Made by a program: the position numbers and the translations under genes. Source: Amylostereum areolatum (lineage: Eukaryota; Basidiomycota; Agaricomycetes; Russulales; Stereaceae). From it: 64,000 nt of DNA. Below the pieces are notes generated by a model. The model was not told the origin of the DNA, made no database searches, and saw only the letters and a program-made list of their open reading frames with translations. The stretch is from positions 2,531,693-2,595,692 of the forward strand of contig SAXG01000001.1 of NCBI GenBank assembly GCA_012932865.1, written 5' to 3'. This document shows, one piece after another, positions 23,286-36,133 of this stretch. Within the stretch, counting starts at the first letter, position 1, and each line of letters opens with the position of its first letter.

Positions 23286-25754
23286 ATGTCGACAAGCGGA
23301 CTCAAGGCCATCTCTCCTGTGCCCACGGCGGCGGACTTCTTGGACATCGTACTGTCCAAGACCCAACGGAAGACACCCACCGTGCGTCGCCATTTCTCGA
23401 AGCTATATGCACCGTGCTGATCGTGCCTCACGTCTTGGATCTAGGTCATCCACAAAAACTTCAAAATCAGTCGAATCCGGAACTTCTACATGCGCAAGGT
23501 CAAGTTCACTCAGGACACCTTCGACGAAAAACTTGGCGCGATATTGACTGAAGTTCCCCATGCTGGACGTGCGTTATCTTTCTCCTCTCTCGGTCCTGCG
23601 ATTGCTGATTTGAGGATGCATAGGATCTCCACCCTTTCCTTGCCTCCCTCATGAACGTGTTGTACGACAAAAATCCACTACAAGCTCGCCCTCGGCCAGC
23701 TCCGTACCGCACGACATCTCATCGACCAAGTCGCAAAGGACTATGTGCGCCTGCTCAAATTTGGAGATAGTTTGTACCGGTGCAAGCAGCTGAAGCGCGC
23801 AGCGCTCGGTCGGTACGTTATCTTCATCGTTACCGTTCTACCCCTTTCTAATCCCCTCTGCGTGTATGCAGCATGGCCACGATCATGCGCCGCCAAAAAG
23901 ATCCCTTGGCTTACCTTGAGCAAGTCCGACAACATATCTCCCGTCTCCCCGCCATCGACCCCAACACCCGGACGCTCCTCATCTGCGGCTACCCGAACGT
24001 CGGCAAGTCGTCCTTCATCAACAAGGTCACCCGCGCGGACGTGGATGTGCAGCCGTACGCATTCACGACCAAATCGCTCTTCGTCGGCCATCTGGACTAC
24101 AAGTACCTCCGATGGCAGGTCATCGATACGCCTGGTATTCTCGACCACCCCCTAGAGGAGATGAACACGATCGAGATGCAGAGCATCACCGCGCTAGCGC
24201 ATCTCAAGAGCTGCGTGCTCTATTTCATGGACCTAAGCGAGCAGTGCGGGTACACCATCGAGGCGCAGGTATGTTTACCTTTTTTCCAACCCACGTACGA
24301 AATGCTCACGGCGAGAATTAGTGCAAACTATTCCACTCCATCAAACCCCTGTTCAGCGGCAAGCCCACCATGCTCGTCATCAACAAGATCGACGTGACCC
24401 GCCTGGACGACCTTAGCCCGGATAACCGTGCTCTCGTGCAGGAGATCATCGACGCCGAGGACGTCCAATCCATACAAGTATCCTGCTATTCCGAGGAAGG
24501 CGTCATGGACCTGAAAAACAAGGCGTGCGACGCGCTCCTCGCGCAGCGTGTCGAGTCCAAGCTCAAAGGCAGCAAGATCAACAGTGTCATCAACCGCATT
24601 CACGTCGCCCAGCCCAAGGCTCGCGACGACATCGTTCGTGAGCCCTTCATCCCCGACGTTATCCGCGAGCGGAAGAAGTACGACAAGAACGACCCTGAGC
24701 GGCGGCAGCTGGCCAAGGACATCGAGGTGCAAGAGGGCGGCCCGGGCGTGTACAACATCAACCTCAAAAGTACGTTTCTTTCTTCACCCGTCTCATTAGT
24801 GAAACGAAACTAATGATTCTGTGCAGAGGATTACTTCCTCGCGAACCCCGAGTGGAAGGAGGACATCATCCCGGAAATCATGGACGGAAAGAACATCGCC
24901 GACTTCATCGACCCCGATATCGCAGAGAAGCTCGACGCGTTGGAGCGCGAGGAGGAGCGGCTCGCCGCGGAAGGCTTCTACGACGACGACGAGGACATGG
25001 TACGCCTTTCCTTCCATCGCTTCTCTCGTCATCTTAACCATGTGTTCTCTCTCCGCAACAGTTCGACTCGGACGACGAGCGCGAGGCGGCGGAGGCCAAG
25101 ATCGCCCTGGGCTACAAAATCGAAGCGCAGAGCAAGAAAAAGCTGAAGAACAAGGCCCGGCTCCCGCGCACGGCCGGGCTCAAGACCTTGACAGACCTCA
25201 CCACGGATCTGACCAAGGCCGGGCTCGACCCCAGCCGCGTGCAGGAGCGCGCGGTCATGATCGCAAAAGTGCGCGGCGCGAAGCGCAAGCGCGCCGAGGA
25301 CGAGGGGATGGACGTCGACGGGGACGGGGACGGGGACGAGATCGAGGGCGAGTGGATGGACGTCGATGGCGAGGACGCGACGCCGAACAAGCGGGCCAAG
25401 ACGAACGAGGGCGCGGTGGTGGCCAAGGGCAAGCACGAGCCGAAAACAAATCGGCAGGTCGCCGGCATGCGCGACGAGGAGGTACGTCCTTCCATCCGCG
25501 CCCCGTACTCAGCACGCTCACGTTTCCATCTTTACCTTCGCAGCAAGCGTCGCGGGCGGTCAAGCTCCGCAACCTGGGCCAACGTCCGCGCAACATGCTC
25601 GCGCGGGCGGGCGAGGGCGATCGCACGATCAAAACCAAAATGGTACGCCGTTCTCTCTCTTGTAGGGCGGAAGGACTCACACCTATGCATGTGTTCACAG
25701 CCCAAACATCTGTTTGCGGGCAAGCGGAAGATGGGCAAGACGAACCGTAGATAG
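23286..25754 (+). CDS. NOG1: NOG1-B: nucleolar GTP-binding protein 1, the only full-length copy
   Basis: GTPase of 60S ribosomal subunit assembly, nucleolar. ATG at 23286 ([13 protein letters not shown]); first intron 23392-23444. Domains in order: N-terminal helices (FMRKVKF-type, [20 protein letters not shown]), GTPase with G1 [10 protein letters not shown] (about 23992), G3 DTPGILDHP (about 24126), G4 NKID (about 24382) and G5-region [10 protein letters not shown] (about 24480), then the NOGCT region ([20 protein letters not shown] across an intron at about 24771-24826), an acidic/NLS-rich stretch, and the basic end [11 protein letters not shown]. Two extra bases (a g near 23556, gaagttcccc; a c near 23673, aaaatccac) each shift frame compared with NOG1-D. 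If real, this gene is broken too; if they are read errors it is the functional gene. Confidence 0.88.
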
Positions 25755-26584
25755 AGCGCTGCGTCGTTCTTTCCCGGCTCATGGATTCGTCTGCACTTTC
25801 TTCCGTTCTCTTTCTGTATCCACTTGTGTTCATCTGTACGCATATCCTTCACGCCTTGCTTCCATTTCACGGGCTCGCATGACTGTATGACATTCCCCTG
25901 CCATTCTTTCCTCCCAAAAATGCGCGTTGCACACGCGCCCGCAATCCCGAGGGAAAAGCAACTGTATTGGTAGGTACGTAAGGGGGCGCGCCGAGGAGAC
26001 GTAAGGCAGGGAGCAAGTAAGAGGAACGTAGAGAAATCCGGATCCATTCGAAAGCAAATAATTGAAGGGTTTCTAATAAACACAGGAGCCCCGTCGGGCG
26101 CAGCGCGGGCGAGTCCCGCGTTGTCTCCCGGAAAACACAACAGAAGAGGAGGGGAGGGAAAAGACGAAAGGGACGAAACTCTATAGTACATGAAAGAAAG
26201 AGGGAATAATTAGGAGGAGAGGTGGAGACGCCCTGCGACGGAGCTCCGGTATATTATCGACAGAGTCAGCGGCGTTCGGAACATCGTCGAGGTCGTGGAA
26301 CAGAGAGGGGTGTATGGGCGTGTATGGCAAGGGCGCTTGGAAGACGTCAAGGGTGGAAGGTATCGTAAGAAGTGTCGTGAGGTATCGCAAGGAGTGGCTC
26401 TGGTGGGGATAGAAGGCAGATGATCCGCTGGAAGATACGTATATAAAAGGCGCACAACGTCTAAAGTTCAGGGAGCGGGGGATGTACGAGACAGTAGACG
26501 TAGAGTGGGTTATCGCGGAACTGTGCCGGAAGGAAAATAGAAAGAGGATGGGAGCGAAGGGGAAAAAGGCGAAGGAAAGCCAGT
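25755..26584. other. Intergenic, convergent 3' ends of NOG1-B and aminopeptidase P
   Basis: No gene seen. The first ~50 bp match the 3' flanks of NOG1-A and NOG1-C (cggctcatgg...cgtctg) and then diverge, so this copy lacks the C2 relic found 3' of the other two. Confidence 0.5.
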
Positions 26585-29500
26585 TTAGTCCCACTCGATG
26601 AGCACACCGCCGGGACCCGCAGGCGCCACGCCCATCGGCTTGTCCGCCTGACGTCTGAGCCAACGTATCGCGCGCTTGTCGTCGCGGAGGAGAGGCTCGA
26701 GGCGCTCAAGACATAACCGGTTGTGATCCTACAATGCCCAGGCCGTGAGTACCCAGCCATACAGTAGACCGCAGCGCGCGAACGCACCTTCAGCCACTCT
26801 TTCTCCTCCTTCGAGAGCATGCTTTCCACGACCATCTTGGTCTGGATGGGCACACACGTCAGGCGCTCGAAGCCGAGCCAGATGTTGCCGTTGTAGTCGT
26901 GCTTCGTCTGTGCACACACACGCGCCGCGGTCATGAGCCGCGTATATTTGGATCGAGTGTGCGAGCGAACTCACCCGTGCGGACCGAACGACCAAGGCGG
27001 ATTCAATGCGGATGCCCCACTGACCGCCGTTATCTGTTACGAACATAAGTCAGAACATCGTACGATGCCGACGCAGGGGAGGGAGGTTACGCACAGTACC
27101 CGGGTTCGTTGGTGATAACGTGGCCGGGTTGAAGAGGGACTTCGCTGGAGAATGAATGGAGGCCTTCGTGGACGCCCAGGAAGGAGCCAACACCGTGGCC
27201 AGTGCCGTGCTACACGCATTGTCAGCAGCCGTATGCTACCAATATATGTGACTGTCTTACCAAGTAATTGAGTCCATCTTGCCAAAGAGCGCGGCGGGCG
27301 AGCACATCGAGTGATTTTCCTGTTGTTCCTTGCGGGAAAACGGCAGAATCGATGGCGATCTGATGAGAAAGAAAAGATCAGTCACCAAGAAAAAGCGAGA
27401 GCCGAGAAAGGTCGACTAACATGTCCCTGCAGCACGCGCGTAAAGGCCTCGCTCTGCTCCTGCGTCGGCCGGCCAAAGTGGACTGTCCGGGTGGTGTCGC
27501 ACGTCCCATCGCGATACTGTCCTCCAGGAGTCGTTCAAATAAGGCTGTCTTGTCGTCGAGCGTAAGGCAGTCCGACTTGAGGGGGGAGTAGTGCGGAAGG
27601 GCCGCGTTTCGCGCCCGTCGCCGAGATGTTCTCGTACGCCAGCCCGACGTAGTTCTTCGCCTTGCGCCTGAACTCGGTGAGCCGCCACGCGGCCTCCCAT
27701 TCGGAGATCTTGTACCCCTTGGTCATCCGCTCCTCCAGCCACGCGAAGAACTGCACGAAGCACGCGCCGTCGCGGAGGTACGCCCGTCGGAGGCCTTCGA
27801 TCTCCACTACATTCTTCACTCCCTTCATTTCGTCAATGATCGGGGGTGCCACCGTATACCGGAAGTGCGTGAGCATGAGGGAGATGGCGTAAGAGGTTTG
27901 TGCGGAGATGAGAATCTTGCCCTCGCCCCACTCGCGTCGGCGGAGGAACGTCCAGATGTCGTTGAACTCCCGTACGTCGACGCCGATGTTGCCCAGGTAG
28001 TCGCGCACTGCCATGGTCTTCGCTGTTTCGATGAAGAGGACGGCGCGGTCAAGGCCGATGTAAAGGTATGCGTGGAAGACGGGATTATAGGGCACGTCAT
28101 CGCCGCGAAGGTTAAGGACATAAGCTGGATGGAGGGAGGCATGATGAGTGAGCTTGGCCCAACGCCTGGAAGAAACGAGGTCATACCGATGGACTGGAGA
28201 CTTGTCACGAGCGTTCCGACATGCATCTGTGACGCGGTTGGTGGCGCTTTGGAGTAGGATGGCACTGAAGGGCGTTGCTTCGCGATCCATGTGCGCACAT
28301 CCGCTAGCTTCTTCGAGGCGTCACGTCCTGCAGGCGCAAGTCAGCCACAAAAAAAAAACGATCGTCAATCGACAGGTACAACGCACCCGTGTACTCGATT
28401 CCCTGAATGTACACCGGCTTCTTCGAGCGGGACGGACGTTCGTGCCAGATCAGATCGACGAAGTTCTGGGGCGGGTACGCAAGCTTCGAGTTCTTGGTCT
28501 GAAGCTGCGAGTGCAGCTGCATCGCCTTTTCGTGCGCTATCATCCGCGCGTCGATTCCTATTTTGGAGTCCTTGGCACGGTCCTGAGCGAAGGTCAGCCC
28601 GGCGAAAGCACACAAAAGGAGATAGCACGCACCGATATCCAGTCTATCCAATCCCTTGGTCCGTTGGGTGCTCCAGCGGGGATGAGAGTCCAGTTGTCGT
28701 CCAGCTCTTTCTTCGCTTGCAACCAGTACCGCGAGTCGGTCACGAGGTAGGCTGCTGTCTTTGACACGATGGCCTGGCCCGCAGAGCCCGTAAACCTGAA
28801 CAAAACGAAGGGATATTCGGTCTCGGATGAAAGGGTGACGTGAAAGGGAACGAACCCTGAAATCCATTCCCGCCGCTTGTCGTTGGGGGCGACGTACTCC
28901 GATTGGTGTGCATCCTCGGATGGAACAATGCTGAATTGCACATCAGTGTGGAAAGCGAAGGAAAAAAGAAGGACACAACGCACTAGTAATCGAGCCCGTC
29001 CTTCGCCATCAGCTTGCGAAGCTCCTCCAAACGCTCAAACGTGTCGAACTCCTCCTTGATGGGATCCTGATAGCCCTCCTTGCGCTCCCGCGCGGATCCG
29101 ACGAGCGTGCTGGCTGACGCATTGCTATCGAGCGAGGGACGGCGGGAGTTTCCCGATGCGCGCGTCGCATGGGAAGCCTGGCTGTGGTGGGACACTTTCG
29201 TAGCCTTGGAGCCCTTGGTGTCGGTCGATGCCTTCGAGCGATTGGAAGCGCGCCGTTGTGGGACAGCGGATCTCAGTTGATGGCCAACATCACCATAGTC
29301 GGATGGCGGAGGAGGAAGGGGGTCGCGGGGGTAGACGGGGAGGATGGTGCTTGAGCTCGACGAACGCTTGTGGTTCTGCGCGTCGAGGTACGCCTCCTTC
29401 TCCTTCTCCTTCGCCTTGCCAATCCCCCACCCATATCCAAATCTTTCCCTTATCGTCTTCCCTCGCGAAACTTTGCCCGAGCGCGTTCGGTCGAGGGGCG

Positions 29501-29784
29501 GGGGCGCCTCCGGTGCTGCGTACGAGACGCTGTCTTCCGAAATCTTGCCAGCGTGAGATACGATACGGCTGGGGGGGCATCATCTCGGAGCGAGACTGAG
29601 CATCGGTGACGGTTGCGGTGGGGGAAAAGGATCCGGTGCGGTTGAGGGTGTGACGACCGGAGGGAGAGGCAAAAGATGCGAGCGAGCCTTTCTCGTCGAA
29701 GTTGTCGAGCTGTTTCTTCTTGGATTTTCCGAAGCTGGGGAGACAAAGAGGGGGTGGCGGGGGCGGGGGAGGGGGCGGAGCCAT
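26585..29784 (-). CDS. Xaa-Pro aminopeptidase P (M24B family)
   Basis: Metallopeptidase that removes N-terminal residues before proline, probably cytosolic; no signal peptide seen. The ATG at 29784 starts a Pro-rich extension ([10 protein letters not shown], then [16 protein letters not shown]). The creatinase-like N domains include [43 protein letters not shown] and [12 protein letters not shown]. The pita-bread domain has [36 protein letters not shown] metal region (about 27450-27500), [16 protein letters not shown] (about 27160-27205), NEPGY and [11 protein letters not shown], which supply the Asp-Asp-His-Glu-Glu metal ligands. It ends GGVLIEWD at 26585. Single extra bases shift frame at the C7 run at about 29571-29577 (six would keep frame) and at about 27608, 27530 and 27546. 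These look like insertion errors because the coding sense around them is excellent. Confidence 0.87.
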
Positions 29785-32700
29785 GATGGAAGGCGATGGG
29801 GATGGGGAGTCGGGAGTCGGAAAGGGGGGGAGGTGTCGCGGAGGAGAAGGAGGGAGCAGTCTATGTAAGAGCCCACGAGGCCGGTCGCGCCAGCAGCCAG
29901 CTGGAAGTGCCTGGGAAAGTTAATTTTATATTTCCACGGTGTTGCCTTTTATGGCATCGGCATCTCGTCCGAACCACCCGGGCCCGCTTCAGCCTCCACC
30001 CCTCCAAAAAACCCTCATCCCTGGCTCCATGCCCCCAGTTCCTCTCTACGCCGCTTGTACCACCACGTTCGCGAAATGAACTTCTCTGCGCCACACAAAG
30101 GCTGGACCACGAACAAAGCGCAAGCGAATCCCGTTGACGAGCCGGAGCGTCGGCCCCTGCTACTGGACTTTTGACGAGGAAGCCATCGCGTGTGCTCCCG
30201 CGGCGTCCTGGAAAACTCGATCTAGAAATCAACGAGAATGGCCTAGTTTCCATTCGTGAGCCACGACCGTAACATGCGGAGACCTGGTCGTGGCGTCGAG
30301 GGGGGTTCGTGCCATCCGTCTAGACATCCTTCTCCACCCTCGATAGGCGCGCCGGCACCTATGCCTTTTGGCAGGGATATTGAAGGGATTGTACGGGTGC
30401 GAGGTCTATTTTGGGGCGCTGGACAGGGTCAACGGGTCCACCCTCCGTTCTTTGAGCGGAATCGATGGTGGAACGACAATAGATCGGACGGATATGGCGA
30501 GGACATGCGCGCGGCAGGCGGATCGGCGTGCTTCAGAAGTCCGTGCGTCTCCTTCGGTTTCATTCAGCGGCCACCTGATCTTGAAAGGCCATTCATCGAG
30601 AAATTGTGGGTTCGTGTGAGTACCGGCGAGGCACGCTTATGTGTATAAAAGTTTGTTAGAGTGCTGAAAACGCCTTGGGGGTATCGGTTCAAAGGTGTTG
30701 AATCGCAGCTCAGGCGCTGTGAGGACCTCGTGACGGGGGATGGGCAGATTCTGCAGAGAAGAAGACATGAGGCCTTGAGGATGTGAAGCTATGTGGCTAG
30801 ATCCGACTTACAGCTTGATCACGGGTTCGGCCTGGCGCTTCGCCTGTACGGACCAGCTTGCGTTCAAGGAGGGCCGGAGGAGCAAAGGCGGGCAAGTTAC
30901 AGCGCCAGGCGTATCAAAAAAAAACACCAGCAGCGCCTGTACGCACGCAAGGCCTTGCCGTTGAAATATAAGCCTACCATCACCGTAAGCATTGAACGTT
31001 GAACCCAAAAGACTTCAGATACCGGAACATGAGACGGCGAGGGGAATCTCTCGCTCTCACCCTCACGTACTAAGCACACTCCTGTGAGAAGATCGAGCGA
31101 GGCGACGCGTTCTAATGCCGTAGACGCGTAAGTTCCGAGGATGTATGCGCCCAATTCCGCACTTACAAAAAGACCCCACTCCTAACTCGCAAAGCGTTCG
31201 CCTTTACCACGCGACAAAACGCATTGCGTTACTGGGGAACTCGCCCTACCCACGAGATATGCTAAGTATGTGCCTAGAGTCGATGATCTGCCTAGGGATG
31301 TTCGAGCAAAAGATTCAGGCCAGGTGAAAGCGGCGACCGATGACGTCGTCGAAAGCCAGGGAGATGTCGTGCGATGCGGCCTCGGTTGGCTGTCCAGGTC
31401 GTCATCGAGAGGATACAAGGAGAGTTGTGGAGGCGGCATGTTATCGTGAAAGATAACGTCGTATTTCCAGGGCGATGGAGGTGGTAGCTGGGAGCGGAAG
31501 GCAATGGGCAGAGGGCGTAGCTGTATAACGGAGGGTTCCCGAGGCTCATGACGGCGGCGGCGATACCTCGTTTTGGAAATAGCTTCTCACGCTAAATCGG
31601 CTCGCCTGTCCTGACTCCCTCCTCTTCGAAGCCACCACAACGGTCAACAGGCTCTTAAAGCTTCGGTATGGAGGCCCTGAATGCTGGCATACACATCCTT
31701 TCTTTATCTCCGGTGATCCTATGGCGGCAACGTGGTGAAACCGGAACGGCCGCTCTCTAAACCCGTAGCTACCGATCAACGAGTTGTGTGCATCTATCGT
31801 CGACGTGGACCAAGTACCAACCAAATACTGCCAGGTGCTGATATCTTCTTTGTAGAATGGTAAGGCTTTGAAAGCCGCGTGCTTCAATACCGCTGGACTC
31901 ATGCATAATGGGCGATGAATCATCCCGCATTCCGGCCAAGCGTCCACTGCGCTCCCCAGCATCATCACCATCCAGCGACCGGGATTGCATCATAGTATAC
32001 ACAGCGGGACCTCGTCTTCCATGACTTCACAGGTCACCTCTCCCTCGCTTATCCCAGCTCGCACGCTCCGGATTCGAGCACGGGAAGACCACACTCGTCC
32101 CATTCTCGCGGCGACGATACCGTTGCAGCCCGATCGCGAACGTCATCCCATCCGCAATGCGAACCTGCAACGACCGCGTCATCCAGTTCTACCGTTGTCT
32201 CCGAAATCCGCTATCGATTATATTCCGTCTACCCCCCGAGAGATAAGTGGCATGGTACGTAACAGGCCCTGCGCGATAGACGAAGAGAGCTGACGCAGTG
32301 ACGGTCCGCCTTTCAAAGGACGCGCACAACGGTCTCCGTCCGTGCCCCACACGCGACCTCCGTTCTGAGTGCGTTCTCCTCAGGGGGTTCCTGTCTTCAA
32401 GCTCAGCCTGCGAGATTCCAGGAGAAATGTCGGCCTTGTCCCATGCGCTATTTGCCTACTAGCTCTCCACCGTCTGCGGCAGTCTTCCTGCCATCCGCCA
32501 TACGTATCCCAAGGTTCCGCGTCCATGCATCAGCTCATGAAACGGACGCCGTAACTCGGTATGTTCATAGGAAAGTGTTCAGCGCGACCCCTCGGAAAAT
32601 CATGATCACCGTCCAATTTTTGCGTCGAGACGCCGGTCCATTCCATTGTACGGTAAACTCGTGGTCGCGGTCGTCCTAGATCTCCGCGGGAAGCCATGTT

Positions 32701-33054
32701 GGGTCCTTTCCTTCCTTCAATGACTTCCTTCTCACCCCGGATTGCAACCGAAGCTACCAGACGCACAACAGACTCCTAGACATCGATGTCTTCTCCCATG
32801 GGCCTTCCCGGCTGACCCGTCCCCCAAGGTGCAATCGCGGGGAAACCCGTCTTCTCGGCGATATACCCTGAGCTCTGTGGGGCTCGCCCGCTAGAACTGT
32901 CGCATGGCGCGGGAGGCGGGCCTTTGGTCCCTAAGGTCAGGCCGGAGGGTGTAGGGTTTATTAACGGCCTGTCCCAAAGAGCCACGCCTTCCATCCTCTT
33001 CCCCCCACCTTCCATCGGGTTTATATTTCACGCGATCATTCCTACCACTCGATC
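29785..33054. other. Long region without a recognisable gene
   Basis: About 3.3 kb between divergent aminopeptidase P (minus) and the sugar transporter (plus). A purine-rich tract lies upstream of the peptidase start (29790-29860). Short open frames exist on both strands, but none shows a known domain or consistent exon structure. It may hold promoters, a fast-evolving gene or decayed repeats; nothing specific is supported. Confidence 0.4.
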
Positions 33055-36000
33055 ATGGGCGCTGGACCAGCTGTCGTGTCTGAAAGCCACAACTATGCGA
33101 ACTTGGTGGACAACTCGAAGCCGTGGTGGAAGAAGAGGCGTACGTGTTTGTCTCAGCCTCGCGACTAGCGTTCGTATCAATGTCGGTGTTTAGGTATCCT
33201 TGCGCTCAACGCGTGGATCTGTCTTCTGTACGTGGCGCGGGGCGGTTGACGGCGGCAGCGTTGTCTAATGTTTGTCTGCAGGCTTATCACATCTTCGACC
33301 AATGGCTACGACGGTACGTTCGTCGCGTTCTCGTTTCCCTGATCGTGCTGAAATGTTGAAAAGGGAGTATGATGAGTGCGTCCGCGACTTTGACTTTGCC
33401 TTCTCCGTCTGAGACGCTTCCCGGCAGACGGTCTGCAGTCCTTACCACAGTGGGAGAGCGAGTTCAACAACCCAACCGGCAGCAAGGTTTGTTTGGTATT
33501 CTTTCACCTGGCCAGAGCCCCTCATCCACCTTCCCAGCTCGGCCTTCTCAATGCTATCCAAGTATGCGTTTGTTTATCTCCACCATTTTCCGTCCTCTAA
33601 ACCACGATCTTCAGAACATCGGCTCTCTCTCCGCGTACCCGTTCTCTCCCTATGCCTCCGATGGATTCGGTCGTCGTCCGACGATTTTTCTGGGAGCCAC
33701 CATCATGCTCATCGCGACGGCGTTGCAGTCCGCGTCCCAATCGGTCGGGATGTTCATCGGGGCACGGTATGCCATAAATAATGTTTCTCCCCGCTCGCCG
33801 CTGAGCGACTGTGGGTATAATACAGGTTCTTGATCGGGTTTGGGTTGACGTTCGCGGCTGGCGCGGCGCCGTTGCTGATCACGGAGGTCGCATACCCCAC
33901 ACAGCGCGGACAAGCGACGGCCATGTACAACACCCTCTGGTACGGGCGTGCACCATCGCGCATTGAGCGGGCTTGAATCTAACGATGTCCAGGTACCTCG
34001 GGAGCATCATGTGCGTACAGGAGCCGCCGCGCATCGCGCGTATTGAGTACTGAGTACTGACCCGCTCGGCCGTGCACCAGCGCCGCTTGGACGGTAAGCT
34101 TCCCCGGGCAAACCTTCCATTACATTCGAACTAAGCTTCTGTGTTTGTTTTGGGACATCTGCATCAGACGTTCGGCACGTTCAGGGTTCCGAACACGTGG
34201 GCGTGGCGGATCCCGTCCATCCTCCAGGGCCTCCCGTCGCTCCTCCAAGTCCTCCTGATCTGGTTCGTCCCGGAATCCCCCAGGTGGCTCATCAGCAAGG
34301 GAAAGTGCGTCGCGCCTTCCTGCCTTCCTGCCTTCCGTCCGCCCTGCGTCCGCGCCCGCTTATCCGCTCCCCGTGCCATAGAGAAGCGCAGGCGCTCAGG
34401 ACGCTCGCGTACTACCACGCCGACGGCAATGAGCAGGACCCCCTCGTCGAGTTCGAGTTCGAAGAGATCAAGGCTGCGATTAGGTTCGACCGCGAGGTCG
34501 CGGCTAATATCGGGTGGATGAGCCTCGTCAAGAACCCAGGGAATCGACGCCGTCTCCGCATCATCATAGCAATCGCGTTCTTCTCGCAGTGGTCCGGGAA
34601 CGGCCTGGTGTATGCGTTTAATTCCTGCCATGTACGAGACGATGCTGACCGTCATATGTCACCTACAGGTCATATTGTGCGCTTTCATTGGTGCCCGAAC
34701 GAGAGTCGTTTTGCTCACTAACGTCGCAGACCTGAACAAGGTGTTCACCTTAATCGGGAGTACGCTGTCCGCCCTGCATATGCTTTCGTCGCCGTTAATG
34801 CACTCTTGTAGTCACCGATCCTACAACACAGTTGTTGATCGTAAGTTCACGTCTTTGACCTTTTTTCCCTCTACACAAACAAGTAACCCTCCCTTTCTCC
34901 AGAACGGGATCCTGAACATCTGGAACTTCTTCATCGCCATCGGTTCCGGCCTCCTTTGCGACAAGGTCGGCCGCAGGAAGCTCTTCATCATCTCCACCGT
35001 CGGTAAATATCCATGTCCCCCCCCCCTTTCATTTTTGGCGCTGGTTGACGCCTTGCGTAGGTATGGTTTTCTTCTGGACGGCCCAGACGATCGCGTTTTC
35101 GTTGTACACCCAACACCGCCACCCCGCCGCCGGGCACACCGTCATCGCCATGATCTGTACGTACCGCCGCGTTTGCATGGGTTTCTTCCTCCCGCTCACG
35201 GACCTTCGATCGGTAGTTTTGTTCTATGGATTTTGTGAGTCGCATCCCCATAACCACTTCGACGAACGTGCTGATCCCTAACGCGCAGATGACGTACGGA
35301 GCTTCCCCTCGCATATCGGTCTTCGCGCCACTTCTGACCTTCTGGTTTATCTAGATCGCATTCACGCCCCTCATCGTCTCGTGCGTACTCCTTCGCGGCG
35401 AGGCGCGTGTCTTCAGCGTGCTCATTGTAGGCAATATCGCAACAGGTACACGGTCGAGATCCTCCCGTACCCCATCCGCGCGAAGGGCTTCACCGTGTTC
35501 AATTTCACCATCTCGGCCGCGCTCATCTTCAACCAGTAAGCTGCCTCACCCACGCAGACCGTGCGCGCCCTCACCCGACCGACAGGTACATCAACCCCAT
35601 CGCGCTCAAAGCGTGAGTCACGCACCATTTCTCATCTTCTTCGTTCATCTGCGGTCTGCGATTGCTGACGCGCGCGTGATCCTAGTCTGCAGTGGAAGTA
35701 CTACGTGAGTGGCAGGTTTTGACGAACCGCACCCTCGCCCTGATCGCGCCATAGCTCGTGTACTTGTGCTGGCTCGTCTTCGAGATGGTCTTCGTGTTCC
35801 TTTTCATCATCGAGACCAAGAACGTACGCAGTTTCCTTCCCTCTTCTCTCCCTCCCGCCTCGATCCTCACCCCCTCCCCTTCCCCAGCGGACGCTCGAAG
35901 AAACCGCAGCGTACGTGCCCTTCTCTCTCGCTGCATCCGTACTCACGTTAACTTTACTCTCACTCATTGACAGTCTCTTCGACGGCGAGGACACGGCTGC

Positions 36001-36133
36001 ACAGCTCTCCCAGGAAGCGGCGCAGGTGATCGCCGCGGAAGCGACGGCGGAGAAGGCGTCGACGGGGGCAAGTATCAACGAGGTAACCGTGCTCGACAAA
36101 CACGAGTCTCAACATCCCTCCCAGACGGCATGA
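33055..36133 (+). CDS. MFS sugar transporter (hexose/lactose-permease type)
   Basis: Plasma-membrane sugar:proton symporter of the major facilitator superfamily. ATG at 33055 (MGAGPAVVSESHNYANLVD). About a dozen exons give 12 predicted membrane segments. Family signatures: YASDGFGRRPTIFLGA (loop 2-3, about 33650-33690), FLIGFGLTFAAGAAPLLITE, WRIPSILQGLPSLLQ, PESPRWLISKGK (about 34272-34307), NGILNIWNFFIA, DKVGRRKLFIIS (about 34960-34995), YTVEILPYPIRAKGF (about 35451-35494) and FIIETKNRTLEETA. The stop at 36133 follows a hydrophilic tail. An 8-nt microexon (34669-34676) is needed to join GNGLV to SYYLNKVF in frame. No lesion was seen. Substrate cannot be told from sequence; the closest match by eye is to the Lac12/quinate-permease-like branch. 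Confidence 0.9.
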
